From Sphagnum compactum (lineage: Eukaryota > Bryophyta > Sphagnopsida > Sphagnales), in NCBI GenBank assembly GCA_965153455.1, contig OZ234498.1, positions 7,874,001 to 7,938,000 of the forward strand: 64,000 nt of DNA. The letters are read 5' to 3'. Shown in pieces: positions 15,126 to 28,238 of this stretch. The notes under the pieces are model-generated. The model ran no database searches, was not told the origin of the DNA, and worked only from the letters and a program-made list of their open reading frames with translations. Position 1 is the first letter of the stretch. Every line of letters begins with the position of its first letter. A program made the position numbers and the translations under genes.

Positions 15126-15193
15126 GGCTGGTGGTGGTATCACTTCCGGCACAGAGAAGAAGAAAAATAGAGACGGAGACGCTGTTACACCTC

Positions 15194-15220
15194 TGTCTGT
15201 CTGTCTGTCTGTCTGTCTGG
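15194..15220 (+). repeat. (TCTG)n in the RPL26 5' leader
   Basis: About six TCTG units lie roughly 70 bp upstream of the RPL26 start. The same tetranucleotide recurs at 22819, 28409 and (as ACAG) 57601. Confidence 0.85.
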
Positions 15221-15284
15221 GCGACAAAGCAGAACAAAATGGTTTCTGTATTCTACTCTGTTTTAGGGTTTCCCACCCCCAAAC

Positions 15285-15302
15285 GCATCAAACCCTAATT
15301 TC
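15285..15302 (-). promoter_or_regulatory. Telo-box-like motif upstream of RPL26
   Basis: AAACCCTAATTT lies about 165 bp upstream of the ATG. Telo-boxes (AAACCCTAA) are established promoter elements of plant ribosomal-protein genes. Their role here is inferred from position. Confidence 0.55.
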
Positions 15303-15329
15303 CAATGACTCAGAAACCACTCTTAACTC

Positions 15330-15815
15330 TTAATTCTAACCCTAATTCCAATGACTGAACAGGCAGGCATCACGTCCTGAGGAAGCAATCTTAACCCTAA
15401 TTGTAACCCTAATTCCAATGACCGAACAGACAGGCACCACATCCCTATAGAAAGCATTCTTAGCCCTCATTCCAATGACCGAACAGTTGACGGGCCCCAC
15501 ATCCCTATAGAAAGCATTCTTAACCCTAATTCTAATGACCGAACAGACGGGCCACACACCCCTAGAAAGCATTCTTAACCCTACTTCCAATGACCGAACA
15601 GACAGGCCACACGTCCCTAGAAAGCAAAATCTTCACACTAATTCTAACCCTACTTCCAATGACCGAACAGACAGGCCACACGTCCCTAGAAAGCAAATCT
15701 TCACACTAATTCTAACCCTAATTCCAATGACCGAACAGACAAGCAAGACAACCCCTAGAAAGCATTCTTAACCCTAATTCTAAAACCCTAATTAATTCCA
15801 ATGACTGAACACTCT
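15330..15815. repeat. Tandem repeat, about 8 copies of 56-69 bp, rich in CCCTAA
   Basis: The unit reads roughly AACCCTAATTCCAATGACCG, then AACAGACAGGCCACACGTCC, then CTAGAAAGCATTCTTAACCC. Copies start near 15335, 15391, 15459, 15519, 15575, 15643, 15711 and 15775 and differ by small indels and substitutions. Each junction carries AACCCTAA, so the array multiplies a telo-box-like core just upstream of RPL26. Confidence 0.85.
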
Positions 15816-17054
15816 CAGTCAAGTACAGATGTAATGAGTAAAACAGATGCAAGTTCCAGTGATTTTTATTTTTTTATTTTCTGAGGAAAAAAAATAATTG
15901 GGGACATTTTTTGGGGGAAAAAAAAAAATCTATTGTAAATTAGAATAATTTTTCTCTTTTTTGGTGGGGGAAAACCTTAAATTAAATTTTTTTTAAAAAG
16001 AGAAAAGAAAAAAAAGAAAGAAGCCCTATATGCAACTACTATCTTAGGGCAATAATAATAAAATTTTGTAACATAAAAGGCAACAACAATACAAACAAAA
16101 TTAATTTCATCATTATTATTATTATTATTATTAAATTTTCATCAAAGCCTTATTGAAGTTTTTATAATAACATCAAATTAATTAAAAAACGTTTAATTTT
16201 CAAAAACAAATTTTATATATTAAAATTATAATTCATGTTAAAATTTAAAATATATAAAATTAAATCAATTCTTGCATAATCTTTCAAATCAATTTTTAAG
16301 AATCTCATTTTTATAAGAACTTAAAGGAATTGAAGCTAATTTTTTGTTATTTTTATCAAAAAAATGAAGGAAAATAGAGAATCTTTTGGAAAAATTATTT
16401 AAAATATCCTAGGGCTTTTGACATGCAATTTTAAAAAATAAAAAAATAATTTGACCATTGAGATGTTTGAACCTTACCATATTACAAATGTGTTTCTTTC
16501 TTCAATTTTGTGATGTTGTTCAAGTGGCATATTACCCATAAATATGTTTTGCCAAATTTGACAATATTCAAAATATGAAATTAAAAAATTATTAAACACC
16601 CTTTCATATTGTAGGCAATTGTGGCAATTTTTGGTGAATGTTTTCCAAAAACTTCACCAAAAGAAATTCATTGCTATAGTAGGTAACAAACAATTTATTT
16701 CATGATGGCTAAAGGCTCCACCCATTAATGGCAAATTCAAACCAATAAACAATTATACAATATTTTAAAAATGTTCCAATAAGAAATTCCCCAAAAATGA
16801 ACTTGCCATTTGCAATATCAATTGGTAACCATTCCTCAAATGGCTTGAATGAAAATTAGATTATTCTTTTGGCAAGTATAGTAACAAGTTGCTTCATCAT
16901 TTCATAGTCAATACCTTCAAAGCCTATTTGTGGAACTTTATGCATTCTTATGCACTACAAAGTTCATGTCCTCCATGATCAACACTTGTCTTACTTAGGT
17001 ACAATTTTTATTTATTTTTGTATATTATGATGTTCCTTGCCAAGTTTGAACTAT

Positions 17055-17460
17055 TGTGGGCTAGTTATTGATTTTTTTCATGATTGTTGGGTAGGTTTTT
17101 TTAAAATTTAAAATTTATTTATTTATGAAAATAAATTTTGGTGCCATTTTGGTTAGGAATATATTTGGGTAATAAACATTGATTATGCATTAAAAGTAAG
17201 TTATCAAATAATTAGTTGATAACCATCAATTATCCTGTCAATTATTAGTCGTTTATAAGGTTTTTTACAAAGTTATATTTATTGTTATAGGATTGATAAT
17301 CTTCTTAGATGATATCTAGGTCATTTGAAGATGTTATGGGTAGGTTATTAGATTTTGAAATTGTAATACCCATTGATTAGGTTATTAACCAATTATTAAA
17401 AAAATCAACAATCGACCAACATTGTTTTGAACCCATTTGAAGGAAGCAAATATCAATACC
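17055..17460 (+). repeat. Dispersed repeat family R1, copy 2
   Basis: It carries the blocks listed for copy 1 in the same order and orientation (GTGGGCTAGTTATTGATT, GATTATGCATTAAAAG, GTTATCAAATAATTAG, GATTGATAATC, GGTTATTAGATTTTGA). It is more diverged, and the internal hairpin is degraded. Confidence 0.5.
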
Positions 17461-18339
17461 CACCACCAACCTATTTCACACCATTTATGATAACATGATT
17501 TTTAATTATTATTTTTTGTTTGTTGTAGAACATTTTTCAAAGCCTACACAAAATCATGCAAGACGTCACATTGACATTCAAATAATGTTTAGTAAGGGGG
17601 ATTTAATCTCTTTCAACAAATATGGGACCCAACAAAAATTATACCATTCCATAATCAACAAGTATAATAATAAATGGTTCATCTCTTAATGGGTATTGCA
17701 CATTTCAAACAATATCATGAAATATAATATAAAGTGAAAGCACCCAACATTGTGAAAGGACCTTGATCATAAACTTCATAGGCCACAATTTGGTAATAGT
17801 AGTCATGTGAAATTTGTTTTTCATGGGTTTATAGTAATGTTGTACTAGTAAGTCTATTTTGACTTACCAAACTAGTCTGGGTCTTTCGAGAACATGAAAA
17901 TTATAGACTAAATAGGCTTTGGTATCTTGTTATTTTAAAAATTTCCATCTACCAATGTGGTAAGAAACAAATTTGAAAGGTATGAATACCATGGTCTCTT
18001 TAAATATCTTACCAAGGGAGTATGAATACAATCTATTAAGTGTAACTTGAAAATTACATATCATACAAACGACAGAATATAGAATGTGATTAAATATTGC
18101 AAGACAAATCACTTGCACAAATAGATCCTTTTCAATATATCCTTTCCATGCATCACGTTACAATTTGATTCATGCACAATGAATCATCTTACATTTCAAA
18201 GTGAACTATGATTCATTTTCCTCCTTCATTTCCAACAAGCAAGAAATTCCAATCACCCATCACCAAATTTAACTGTTTATTGTTATCGATATTCCATGCA
18301 TATTTAAAGACAAAGGGCAAAAAAAAAAAATTAAATCAA

Positions 18340-18712
18340 ATTATTTCAACAAGATCAGTTGTGCCATCCCTTCTAGAGTTAAAATCTTTGAGACCTTCAA
18401 CAAAAGTAAGATTAAAATTTTGTTGTCATACTCATCAACAACATGACTTGCTATCTGTTGGCCAATGTATTTGGTCAAACATAGGAGGAGCCTTTTGAAA
18501 TGAGGGACTAACATTCTGGCCATCATGTTATGAACTTTGTCTTGGTTGAAATGAACAACACAATCAAGTTTTAAACTAAAACATCGTGTGTAGCCAGCCA
18601 TTCTTGCATAAAGAATTTCTAGTTCATTGTCGAAATCACCACATTGTAGAGGCAATGTAAGAGTTACCCTTTGCATGCACTTTGCTTGTAGCTTCACAAA
18701 AATTTGCATCAT
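18340..18712 (-). mobile_element. hAT-type transposase fragment (C-terminal scrap)
   Basis: The minus strand reads HNMMARMLVPHFKRLLL and then VVDEYDNKILILLLLK. This corresponds to the HNM-x-LMLDPRFK...EYD segment of plant hAT-like transposases. The same segment, as MLTLMLDLRFK, occurs in the hAT element at 45.5-49.5 kb. Only this portion remains and no ends were found. Confidence 0.55.
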
Positions 18713-19599
18713 TGCAACTAAATCATAAAAAAAACACCAATATCTATGGGTTTGGTTTAAAACACATTATTGGACCATTGGGTTCAAGGTTTTTGTAATA
18801 GCATAAGTGATGGCCCGAATCAAGCCACTTGGTACACATGCTTGGAGGTCTAAGCAACATACATTTAACATTTAACATTTAACATACATATAAACATTTA
18901 TTGTCATTGAGTTAATATTACACAAGTATGTTGATTATAAATTTTGCAGCTCATGATTTGATAATGGAAATCATATGAATTTTTTTGAATTGTAAATTCA
19001 TAGTTTTAAACACATGGATGCCATTTGTACAAAACATATATAAATATGATTAGATTTTTTCATCCTACATAAAAATGGATGAAAAAATTCATGCTACTTA
19101 TACATGTTTTTGTACGTGTTTTAGACACAGGACATACATCAATTGTATTGAAGTTATTATTCAATATTTAAAACAAAACATGTGGTTTTTGGAATAGATA
19201 ATTTCAATACAACCTTGATTATAAAACCATTCATAGAAAATCAAGCAAAATGAATGCATCCTTCAAAAATTAAAAATTTATTTAAAGCCTTCATTTTTGT
19301 TACATACTTCTCCAAAGAAAATTCAACATCCCTCTTTCAAGGTTTTGTTTTTCAATTTTGTGGTATAGCCAAAATGACAATCATCCACAAAAAGAAATTT
19401 AGCCAAATTTGGTTACATAGTAGTAGATATGAGAATTTTTTTAAAAAATATATTTGTAAGATTTTTTCCTTTAAAATTTAAAAATATAAGAAAAAAAAAA
19501 GTACGGTAATATTGTGACCGGTGAGAGTAACGGCAGCAGAAATATTGTGACCTGTCCTGCCGGTGCCGGTGATAGACAACCGGCGATCGCCAGACGCAA

Positions 19600-21057
19600 T
19601 TTACCTGTGGCCCGCGGAAGTCCACCGGTCACAACCCGTATCCACGCCTCCCTCTTTCTCTCTCTCGCTCTCTCTCCTCCCTCGCTCCCTCCCTCCCTCC
19701 CTCTTCCTCTCCATCGCCGCAGAAATTTTGCAAAAAACTTCTCTTATTGCTTCTTACAATCGCCTTCTTGGCTTCATTTTTTCTCTTTTTCCCGTATTTT
19801 TTGGGATTTTTTTTGGGTCGGGGAAATTTGATACTTTCGCCCGTTCTGTGTCGATGATGTGATCAGCGCTCTTCGACGTCTCTCCTTCGGCTCTGATCAT
19901 CTTCTTCATTCAGGTAGGGCGAATGAGCGATTGTTGGCGTAACTTGCGAAGATCATAATTATTTCTTTCGATTTAGGAGTTGCAGTAGATTTATTTACTT
20001 ATTTTTGTCCTGTTTTGTCTCTGTTTCTTTTCTGAGTAGTTTTCGTGTCGAAGGGAAAAGTCAGGAGGATTTAGTTTATTTTGTCAGTCTTGAAACTCTT
20101 GCCTAGAGGAACAGTTTTCGCGGTTGTCAACGTGCCGGAGGGCTCTTGTTTCTTGTTCACTGTTCTGAAATGATTCGAAAAATGCGTTTTGAGAAGAACA
20201 ATCGATGGCTTCCAGTAGTGTCGTTTTGTATTTTGAGTATATATTTTCCTTTTCTGTGTTTATCTCTATCTTTTCTGGCCAGTTTTCAAAAAGATAATAT
20301 GCTTGGAGCGTTTGCTATAAAGCATGCGGAATATGGATCCATGCATAGTCATATACTTCGCTTGCTCGTAACACTTGGAAGAGTTAAGAGTTTCGAGAAA
20401 TCTCCATTTGCTGCAAAGAAAAAACAACCTGCAATTCTTTTGATTTCAGTGATGTAGCGAAATCGGAGCAGATCTCCTGCTGATCGTGCACTGCCCGTGA
20501 TCGTTCTGCGTGCAAATCGATCTGGCTTTGTTGGACGTGACATTGATAGACTATTGTGTTGCACATGTAGTTTGCGCGAGTCGATCTGTGTCGAACACGA
20601 ACAGTTTGATAACTACGCTCCACAAGGACCAGTAGTGTGTCAATGTAAGAAGAAGGTTCACGGATATCTAGACTTCGCGACGAGAATCCATGTTCTTGGA
20701 AAACACTTGTGAAGGAAATCACTGCGTATAAAAAGTGCCAATTCTGCATGTAGGTACAATCTTTTTGTGCGCTCAAATTCTGATGTTTGCTCGCTTCTGA
20801 ATTTCTCGTCAATTGTAAGTTTGCCGTGATCGTCTTCACGACCGACCTCTAGTTCATGTTAGCTCATCGGCGTCCTCAAACTCTGTGTAATTCCTCCCTA
20901 GATAATTGTTAGCTTCCTTCGTTCGTTTCTATGGCTCCTGGACCAAGACTTGTTTTGTAGCCAACTTTGCGCGCGTCTGGTTTTGTTTTCTAAAGAAAAG
21001 AAAGACTGAAAAGAAAGACCCTACCTACAATCTTTGTCCTATTTGGTTCAGAACAAA
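19600..21057 (+). promoter_or_regulatory. SPS promoter-proximal region and 5' leader with intron
   Basis: Base composition shifts sharply at about 19500 from AT-rich repeat to a GC-rich, pyrimidine-rich stretch (CTCTCTCGCTC, CTCCCTCCCTCCC at 19650-19710). A donor CAG|GTAGGG at 19913/19914 and an acceptor TTGGTTCAG|AACAAA at 21051 define a leader intron of about 1.1 kb, leaving the ATG six bases into the next exon. The transcription start was not determined. Confidence 0.6.
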
Positions 21058-24000
21058 ATGGCAGGAAACGAATGGATCAATGGGTACCTGGAAGCGATTC
21101 TGGACGCCGGTGAACGGATTGATGATCACCGTGCACACGACGAAGGGAGCGACACATGCGTTCTAGCTTCTACTGCTGCCAAATATTTTGTGGAGGAAGT
21201 TGTGGGCCACGATGAATCCGCCCTGTACAACACGTGGATTAAGGTAGCAACAAATCCATGAGAACATTTGCAAAGAAAATTGTTCTGTTCAAGTTCTATG
21301 TGTGAAACCAATGTCCCTGAGAAATGCACCAACTAAACATGAGACAGACTCATGTTAACACACCTTCGGAATGCATGTGTCATATCTACTTGTCTGAAGC
21401 TCATGCATTCTCTCCTTTATCAGATGTGTCTCAACTCTGCTAGCAATGTCCCTGAAGCTGTCGTTCATTGCATCTATGATTTTTTGCATAAAGTTACAGT
21501 ATAAAATCCACAGAAATCTACAGAGAGAGATGGCTTGCCAGTTTTAGTAGACATGATTTTCAGAGGTATGTGTGCCATTTGCCAGGCTAGGTTGATGACA
21601 TGCCATGAGATCTCATCATATTCATTGAGATTCAAGAGATTCTTTACTTGAAAGAAAACCAAGAGATGGGTCATATGTGTGTGCTAAGCCAGTCTTTTCC
21701 AAGAATCTGTTGTTAAAGCCATGTGGGGGTTTCCATCTTTCCTTCCAAATTGAGGTTTCAGACCGATTTGTGCAATTTCAAGTGAAGATATACAATATGT
21801 GGATTATGTGAAGAGACAAGAGGTCTGAATGACCTCAGAGGTTGAACAGTGGAGTTTTTCCCTTGCACAGTGAGGCAAATCACAAAGACTTGCGCATTCA
21901 CTATGGCAGTCTCAATCTGACAATTGATATATGTGCTCTGCAGGCCACAAAGAACACACAAGAGCGAAGTGGCCGGCTTGAGAATTTGTGCTGGAGGATA
22001 TGGCACATGACACGGAAGAAGAAGGAGGTGGGCTTAAGTTCTCTCCATTGCTGTTTCATTGCAAAACTCCATTGTGAAGTACAGCTGTGATTTTAGTACT
22101 GTTGGGTCTCCTTGGAATGCAGATTCAGTGGGATGATGCCCGTCAATTGGCACACCATCATATGGAGCGAGAGAATGGTCATAAAGCAGCCACTGATGAC
22201 ATTTCTGAGGAGATGTCAGAAGGAGAATCAAAATATGAAAACCCAGGTGGTCGTAGTGCCAGTTCTGGCTGCCAGATAGCAGCTGAAGTTCATGAAGGGA
22301 GCCAAGTGCCGACTAAACAGAGACGTCTGTACCTGGTTTTGATCAGGTAACCTTCCCTTTGATGTCCAAATGGCTCTTTTCTAATTGTCAGAAATGTGGT
22401 CACAACCACAGATGTCTTCAGGCTTCATGTTAGGACACATCACACAAGCAGTTATCCCTTCATTTGGCCTTGATTGACCATGGCATTGTTTTGAGTACTG
22501 CCCCTTCTGTGTGGGTGCAGCCTCCATGGTTTAGTACGTGGAGATGACATGGAGCTTGGCCGAGACTCAGACACAGGGGGACAGGTTTGGTTCTGACCTG
22601 ACAAATTGTTGTGCAGTTTCCCAGTATACACTGTGAGGTGCCTTTCTGAAAAGTAGATATTCTGGCAAGAGTACAAATTTGATTACTTTGAGTGGCTTAA
22701 CATGCCCCCAAGTTCAAAATGAAACTCCCAATATGTTTGACAAGAAGCTGTACCTGTAGAAGGTGAATCATGGAAAGCATTTCCTCCTCATTCTCTCCAT
22801 TGCCGTCTGCAATGTTTCTGTCTGTCTGTCTGTCTGTAGTTTTCTTGAAGTCCAAGTAGAAGTCTGGTGTGTTTCAGGTGAAGTATGTTGTGGAGTTTGC
22901 AAGGGCCTTGGCTATGATGCCAGAAGTGTATCGTGTGGATCTCTTAACTCGCCAAATATGTTCTCCGGATGTGGATTCAAGCTATGGGGAGCCAATTGAG
23001 ATGTTGACATCGGGCACATATGATGGTGGCCAAGAACTTGGGGAGAGCAGTGGTGCTTATATCATTCGCATTCCTTGTGGACCCAGGTAGTTACCTTCTG
23101 AATGTTTTAGAACTTTCATTTCAGACTCTCATCAATTTTCCTGTGCTTTGTCTGATATCTATTCCTACTACAAAATCATTACAACCTTCACCTCTATTGC
23201 TCATACAGGGACAAATATATCCGGAAGGAGCTCTTATGGCCCTACATTCAAGAGTTTTCTGATGGGGCACTAGCACACATACTCATCATGGCAAAAGCAC
23301 TAGGAGAGCAACTATCTGGTGGGGAGCCAGTCTGGCCACATGTGATACATGGGCACTATGCTGATGCTGGTAACATTGCAGCCTTACTTTCTGGTGCCCT
23401 AAATGTTCCTATGGTCCTGACGGGTCACTCCCTTGGTCGCAGCAAGCTTGAACAATTGCTCAAGCAGGGATGGCAATCAAAAGAGGACATAAATGCAACC
23501 TACAAAATCATGAGGCGTATTGAGGCTGAAGAAATCTCACTGGATACCACAGAGTTAGTAATTACAAGCACTAAGCAAGAGATTGAACAGCAATGGGGCC
23601 TGTACGATGGATTTGATGTCAAGCTGGAGAAGGTGCTCAGGGCTCGTATGCAGCGTGATGTGAGCTGCCATGGGCGCTTTATGCCTCGAATGTCAGTAAG
23701 TGTCAGCTCTGACATTGTGTAGGTTATGGCTTCTTTATCTTTTTAGTCTGCAGATATAGCTAGTAGATTGCACTCAATTCTTGTGACCATGCAATTGAGC
23801 GATAAAATTTCTGCAGCAAGAAGAAACAATTGCATGGTCACAAGAATTGAGTTTCCTATTGCTGCAGAATTTTACTGCTTAACTGTGTGCGACAAAGACT
23901 GGAAAGATCCTATGCATTTATCTTATTCTCTATTTCAGAATGTGAGGGGTAATCCTTCATCTGAGGTTGTTTTGTACTTAAAAGAGAATGTATTGCAGGT

Positions 24001-27000
24001 GATACCTCCAGGCATGGATTTCAGCAATGTTGTAGTGCATGATGCCAGTGATACGGTTGAAAGTGAAATTGACATGGCCCCAGTAGCAAACCCAGACACC
24101 TCAGTGGTCATCCCTCCCTCACCTAATGCAACTCCACCTATCTGGGATGAGGTACCTATTAAGTTCTCCAGTGACCAGAGAAGAGACAGGGAGGGCATCC
24201 AAAGTATGAGTATGACTTAAGTACTAGGATAGAAACAGATTGATTTTATCCTGTCAGTTCCTTCAACTCATGTGCCTTTGGTTTCATAATGCTGGGTTGG
24301 GGTGGGGCCAGATAATGCGCTTCTTAACAAATCCTCACAAGCCCATGATATTAGCACTGGCACGTCCTGATCCCAAGAAGAACATTACCACTTTGTTGAG
24401 GGCATTTGGGGAGTGCCGGCCATTGCGCGAGCTAGCAAACCTTGTAACAAACTATCTCTCTATTTTATTTTCTATCAACTAGTTCTCTCAAATATGTGTT
24501 TGTTACAGTTCCTGCTACATTTTCTGCATCAAGAGCTCTTCTTGAAACTTTGTTTCAGTGCAGACACTCATAATGGGAAACCGAGACGATATAGATGAAA
24601 TGGCAGGGGGCAATGGTACTGTACTCACCATGGCCCTGAAGCTAATTGATAAATATGACCTCTATGGTCAAGTGGCCTATCCGAAGCATCACAAGCAGTG
24701 TGATGTGCCTGATATCTATCGGCTTGCAGCTAAAACCAAGGTAAATGCAGTTCAGAGAGGAGCTTAACACGTGACTTGGATGGTGCAAGCAAGTTTCACT
24801 AGTCTTTTATTTCTCTGCAGCATTAGTGGATGTGACTTGGAGACTCTAAGATCATATATGTTTGTGTTTCCAGCTTAATTGATTACTTCAAGATTAATTT
24901 TCAACACAAACTTGCTGCTCTCTTGGTAACCATCAGCACACATACTCCCATGGCTGGTGGGTAACAATCTTACCTTGTGCCCATCATAGCAAACTGTTGC
25001 TGTGGAGCATAGAGACGAGCATCCTTGATGTTATGGAGCAGATTGTTTTGTGTAGAACTGCCATATTCTTGACCCTTCCTAGGGGTGGACCTGCAGGGCG
25101 TATTCATCAATCCAGCACTTGTTGAACCATTTGGCCTGACTCTCATTGAGGTATAAAGTGGCACTTTGTGCCTCACCCCTGCTTTTATAATCCTGACATC
25201 ACATGACCCTTTCCTTTCTTGTTTCCCATGAGTCATCTGACCGATCTTATTACCTTGATTGATATAGGACCTAATTTTTGGGCCTTTGTTTCTTCTCCTG
25301 GGCTTCTGGTCAGGGATCATGACCCTATTCTTTTGATTACTCCTTGGATTCTTCTTCCGAATTTGTTGATCATTCTCAAAGACCTTTTCTTAGGAGATCA
25401 CTTTACTCTTAGTAATCGTTGCTTAATGTTTCAGGACATCTTCAGCGTTTTTTTGTGACTCTTAGGATTTTCATTTTGATTTTTCACTTGCTTTGCTTTG
25501 ACCACTTCTTAGATCATCCTTGTTTGCTTGGTCCGGGTGCCTGTTGCCGGGCTACTATCTCGCTTCTGATGTACTGGTTCATTCTTTTAGTGATGTGGTG
25601 GGGCTGTTTCACCTCCTCCCATTTGGGATTTTCCCTCATTGAAGTGTATAAATGGCAGCATGATTTTACACTGGAGGACTAAATAAGGATCCTGAATGGA
25701 GAAACCTGCATCTTAGGTCATTGACTAATTGATGAAGTGTGATGTCAAGCAGCATAGTAAGGCATCTTTTACTGGGACAGTAAAAGATGGTCCCAGTAAA
25801 AGATGCCTTAGCACCATCTGACATGTGTCAAGAGTTGTTTGCATTTACAAGTATTGATGTCATGGCAAGGATGTTGATTGTTGTGAGCAGGCTGCAGCAC
25901 ATGGATTGCCAATGGTCGCCACAAAGAATGGAGGCCCTGTCGACATCCATAGGGTACTGCTTTCACCATGTAGTTCCATCTGCAAATACAGAGTTCTTGC
26001 ATTGTTATCATGAAAGCCATCTTTGCTTTGACATTCACCATCCATTATTTGTGATCTGGGATGCAGTTTCAATGTTCGTCTTAGTGGGTTGGTCCTGCTG
26101 AGACAGTGGAACAATGAAGCGGCTGTGCAGGTGCTAAACAATGGACTACTAGTAGACCCACATGACTACCAAGGAATCTCAGCAGCTCTGCTGAAACTGG
26201 TTGCTGATCGCAGTCTCTGGAGTGAGTGCCGCAGAAATGGATTGAAGAATATCCACCTTTACTCTTGGCCTGAACACTGCCGCACATATCTAATGCGGAT
26301 TGCTTTGTGTCAAACGCGGCGTTCCCAGTGGCAGAGGGAGACAATTCTAAATGAAGGATTGGAACCTGACTCGCAACAGGACTCTCTTCGTGATGCCACC
26401 AACATCTCTCTACAGCTCTCTGTTGATGGAGAGAAGCTCTCACTTGGATCACTATCACTGTCCAGCCTTGAGGACTCCGAGAAAGGTCTTGGCAACTGTG
26501 ACCTGGAAGATACACATAAAGAAAATGAAGAGAACAAGGAGGCAGTGGATGGGTCCAATGGCAGTCATTTGGAGTGCACTCTTTACAATGGAGTTAACCA
26601 AATGGATGGGCTTTTGGCCAGGAGCATACAGAACCTTCCTGCTAAAGTGCCATTCCTAATTAAGAAGCGAAAAAAGCTTATTGTGTTTGCTGTTGACAGC
26701 TATGACATGTTGACAGGGAAGCTAACCACAGCTCTTCTGCAGCTCATTCAAGGTGCATTAAATGCCATAAAGCGATCCAACACACGTTCTGTGGGATTCC
26801 TTATCTCAACTGCACTTACCGTGTCGAATACATTATCAATGCTGAGTGAGAATGGAATCGCAGTTCAGGATTTTGATGCTCTCATCTGCGGAAGTGGGAG
26901 CCAGCTTCATTACCCTGCAGTTTCTGCAAGTAGAGAGGAGAATTATGACCTTCTTTACGACCACCATATTGACTATCGCTGGAACAAGGATGGCATTCGC

Positions 27001-28138
27001 AAGACTATGCCTCGGTTAATGTTACCAGACGGAGAAGAAGTTCCCAGCAAAGGGGAGCGGGCTCTAGTGGAGGATGAGATACAGTGCAACACACACCTCC
27101 TCACTTACCGTGTCACAAAGATGGCAAATGTGCATCACTTAACCCTCTCTCAAAGTTTACATGTGACATCTCTAGTAGTGGAACTGTGCCAAATACTGAT
27201 ACCTGCTTCTATGCTTCTTCGTATTTCTCACTTCCTCTTCACCCCAGGCTGAAATACCCTGGTGCAGGTTCTATAGCCTCATGAAGTGTTGAAGGTTGTC
27301 AGCCAGTTTGCACTGCACAGTCAAGTAGACACTGATTTTGTTGTCCATTCATATATTGATGTCTAGGTGAATGGCCAGCTTGCCTCACTGCCTTTTGTTG
27401 ATAATTGTCCCTAGATCACTAATCAAGTTACAGGTTTCTGAGGAATTTCTATTAAGCTGTTGTTCAATTGTCCATCTGAGCTACACTAAAATTCTGACCG
27501 CCAATTCTATTGGGTGCATTTGTGGTTAGTTGGCATAGGAATTCCAAACTGGTAATGAAATGATTGCTACTGTGTATCCATATGGGAGTGCAGGCACCAA
27601 CAATCTGTGAGCTGAGACAGCGGCTGCGAATGCGTGGTCTACGATGTAATGTTGTATACTGCCAGAATGCAACAAAACTCCATGTGCTGCCCTTGTTTGC
27701 ATCACGTTGTCAGGCCCTGAGGTAGGCACCACAACTATATTAAAAAGAAAACTTTGATGGAGATGATGGTCATCTGCGATGCAAATGCAACAATATATGT
27801 GACACAATTGCAGCAATAGAATAAGATAGTTTTGACAAATTAGTGCACATTCTGGATGCAGATACTTGTTTGTGCAGTGGGGACTGGACATCATGAACAT
27901 GTACATGATTGTTGGAGAGACTGGAGACACTGACTACGAGCAATTACTAGGAGGGATGCACAAGATTGTCATTGTCAAAGATTTTGTCGAGGGGTGCTCA
28001 GAGGCCAAACTTCGAGCTCGTGGGAAATACCATAGGGGAGAATCAGCACTTTCAGACAGCCCCAACATTTTGACTGCAGAGACATCAACATGTGATTCCA
28101 TACTGGATACCTTGCAAAAATTAGGTTTCAAAGCGTGA
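21058..28138 (+). CDS. SPS: Sucrose-phosphate synthase, 14 coding exons, 1078 aa
   Basis: Transfers glucose from UDP-glucose to fructose-6-phosphate in the cytosol, the committed step of sucrose synthesis. Exons: 21058-21243, 21944-22027, 22123-22346, 22521-22584, 22878-23086, 23209-23695, 23999-24151, 24312-24443, 24564-24740, 25097-25150, 25891-25953, 26131-27129, 27594-27721, 27862-28138; phases all agree. The start [18 protein letters not shown] is the family N-terminus. Substrate motifs GRDSDTGGQ and HGHYADAG, and the [12 protein letters not shown] (E-x7-E), are intact. The C-terminal phosphatase-like domain begins [11 protein letters not shown], lacking the DxD of active sucrose-phosphatase, as usual for SPS, and ends [15 protein letters not shown]. 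The linker before [11 protein letters not shown] is short; GRSASSG may be the counterpart of the regulatory Ser-158 site. Introns contain two snap-back repeats. No lesion was seen. Confidence 0.96.
22819..22838 (+). repeat. (TCTG)n in SPS intron 4
   Basis: About four to five TCTG units lie shortly before the acceptor at 22877. Confidence 0.8.
23772..23874. repeat. Interleaved inverted repeats in SPS intron 6
   Basis: Arm A (23772-23797) and its reverse complement (23827-23852) match perfectly over 26 bp (ACTCAATTCTTGTGACCATG...). A second pair, 23804-23819 and 23860-23874 (AAAATTTCTGCAGCAA against TTGCTGCAGAATTTT), interleaves with the first in the order A-B-A'-B'. Both stems cannot nest. 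Confidence 0.9.
25758..25810. repeat. Snap-back inverted repeat in SPS intron 10
   Basis: Arms 25758-25778 and 25790-25810 are perfect 21-bp reverse complements (TAAGGCATCTTTTACTGGGA...). The 11-base loop contains a further partial copy, AGTAAAAGATG, so CAGTAAAAGATG occurs twice in a row. Confidence 0.9.
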
Positions 28139-28206
28139 GTCCATCATCTCCATACCCTCCTTCCTCATGTTCGCGATGCACCAACAAAGTAAGAGTGTTG
28201 ATGTGA

Positions 28207-28238
<32 letters not shown>

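Larger units (their letters stand above)
15816..19500. other. AT-rich intergenic repeats, no gene
   Basis: The stretch between divergent RPL26 and SPS is strongly AT-rich. It contains R1 copy 2 (17055-17460), foldback-family arms (17755-17835, 18930-19140), an (ATT)n run near 16110 and a hAT transposase scrap on the minus strand (18340-18712). No intact gene is seen. Confidence 0.6.

Noticed and set aside
26081-26515. 144-codon minus-strand open frame over SPS exon 12
   Set aside because: It is a shadow of the plus-strand SPS exon, with no family resemblance.
28208-28235. (CAG)n as a poly-Gln coding run
   Set aside because: It lies after the SPS stop, in the 3' spacer, and is not in any supported frame.
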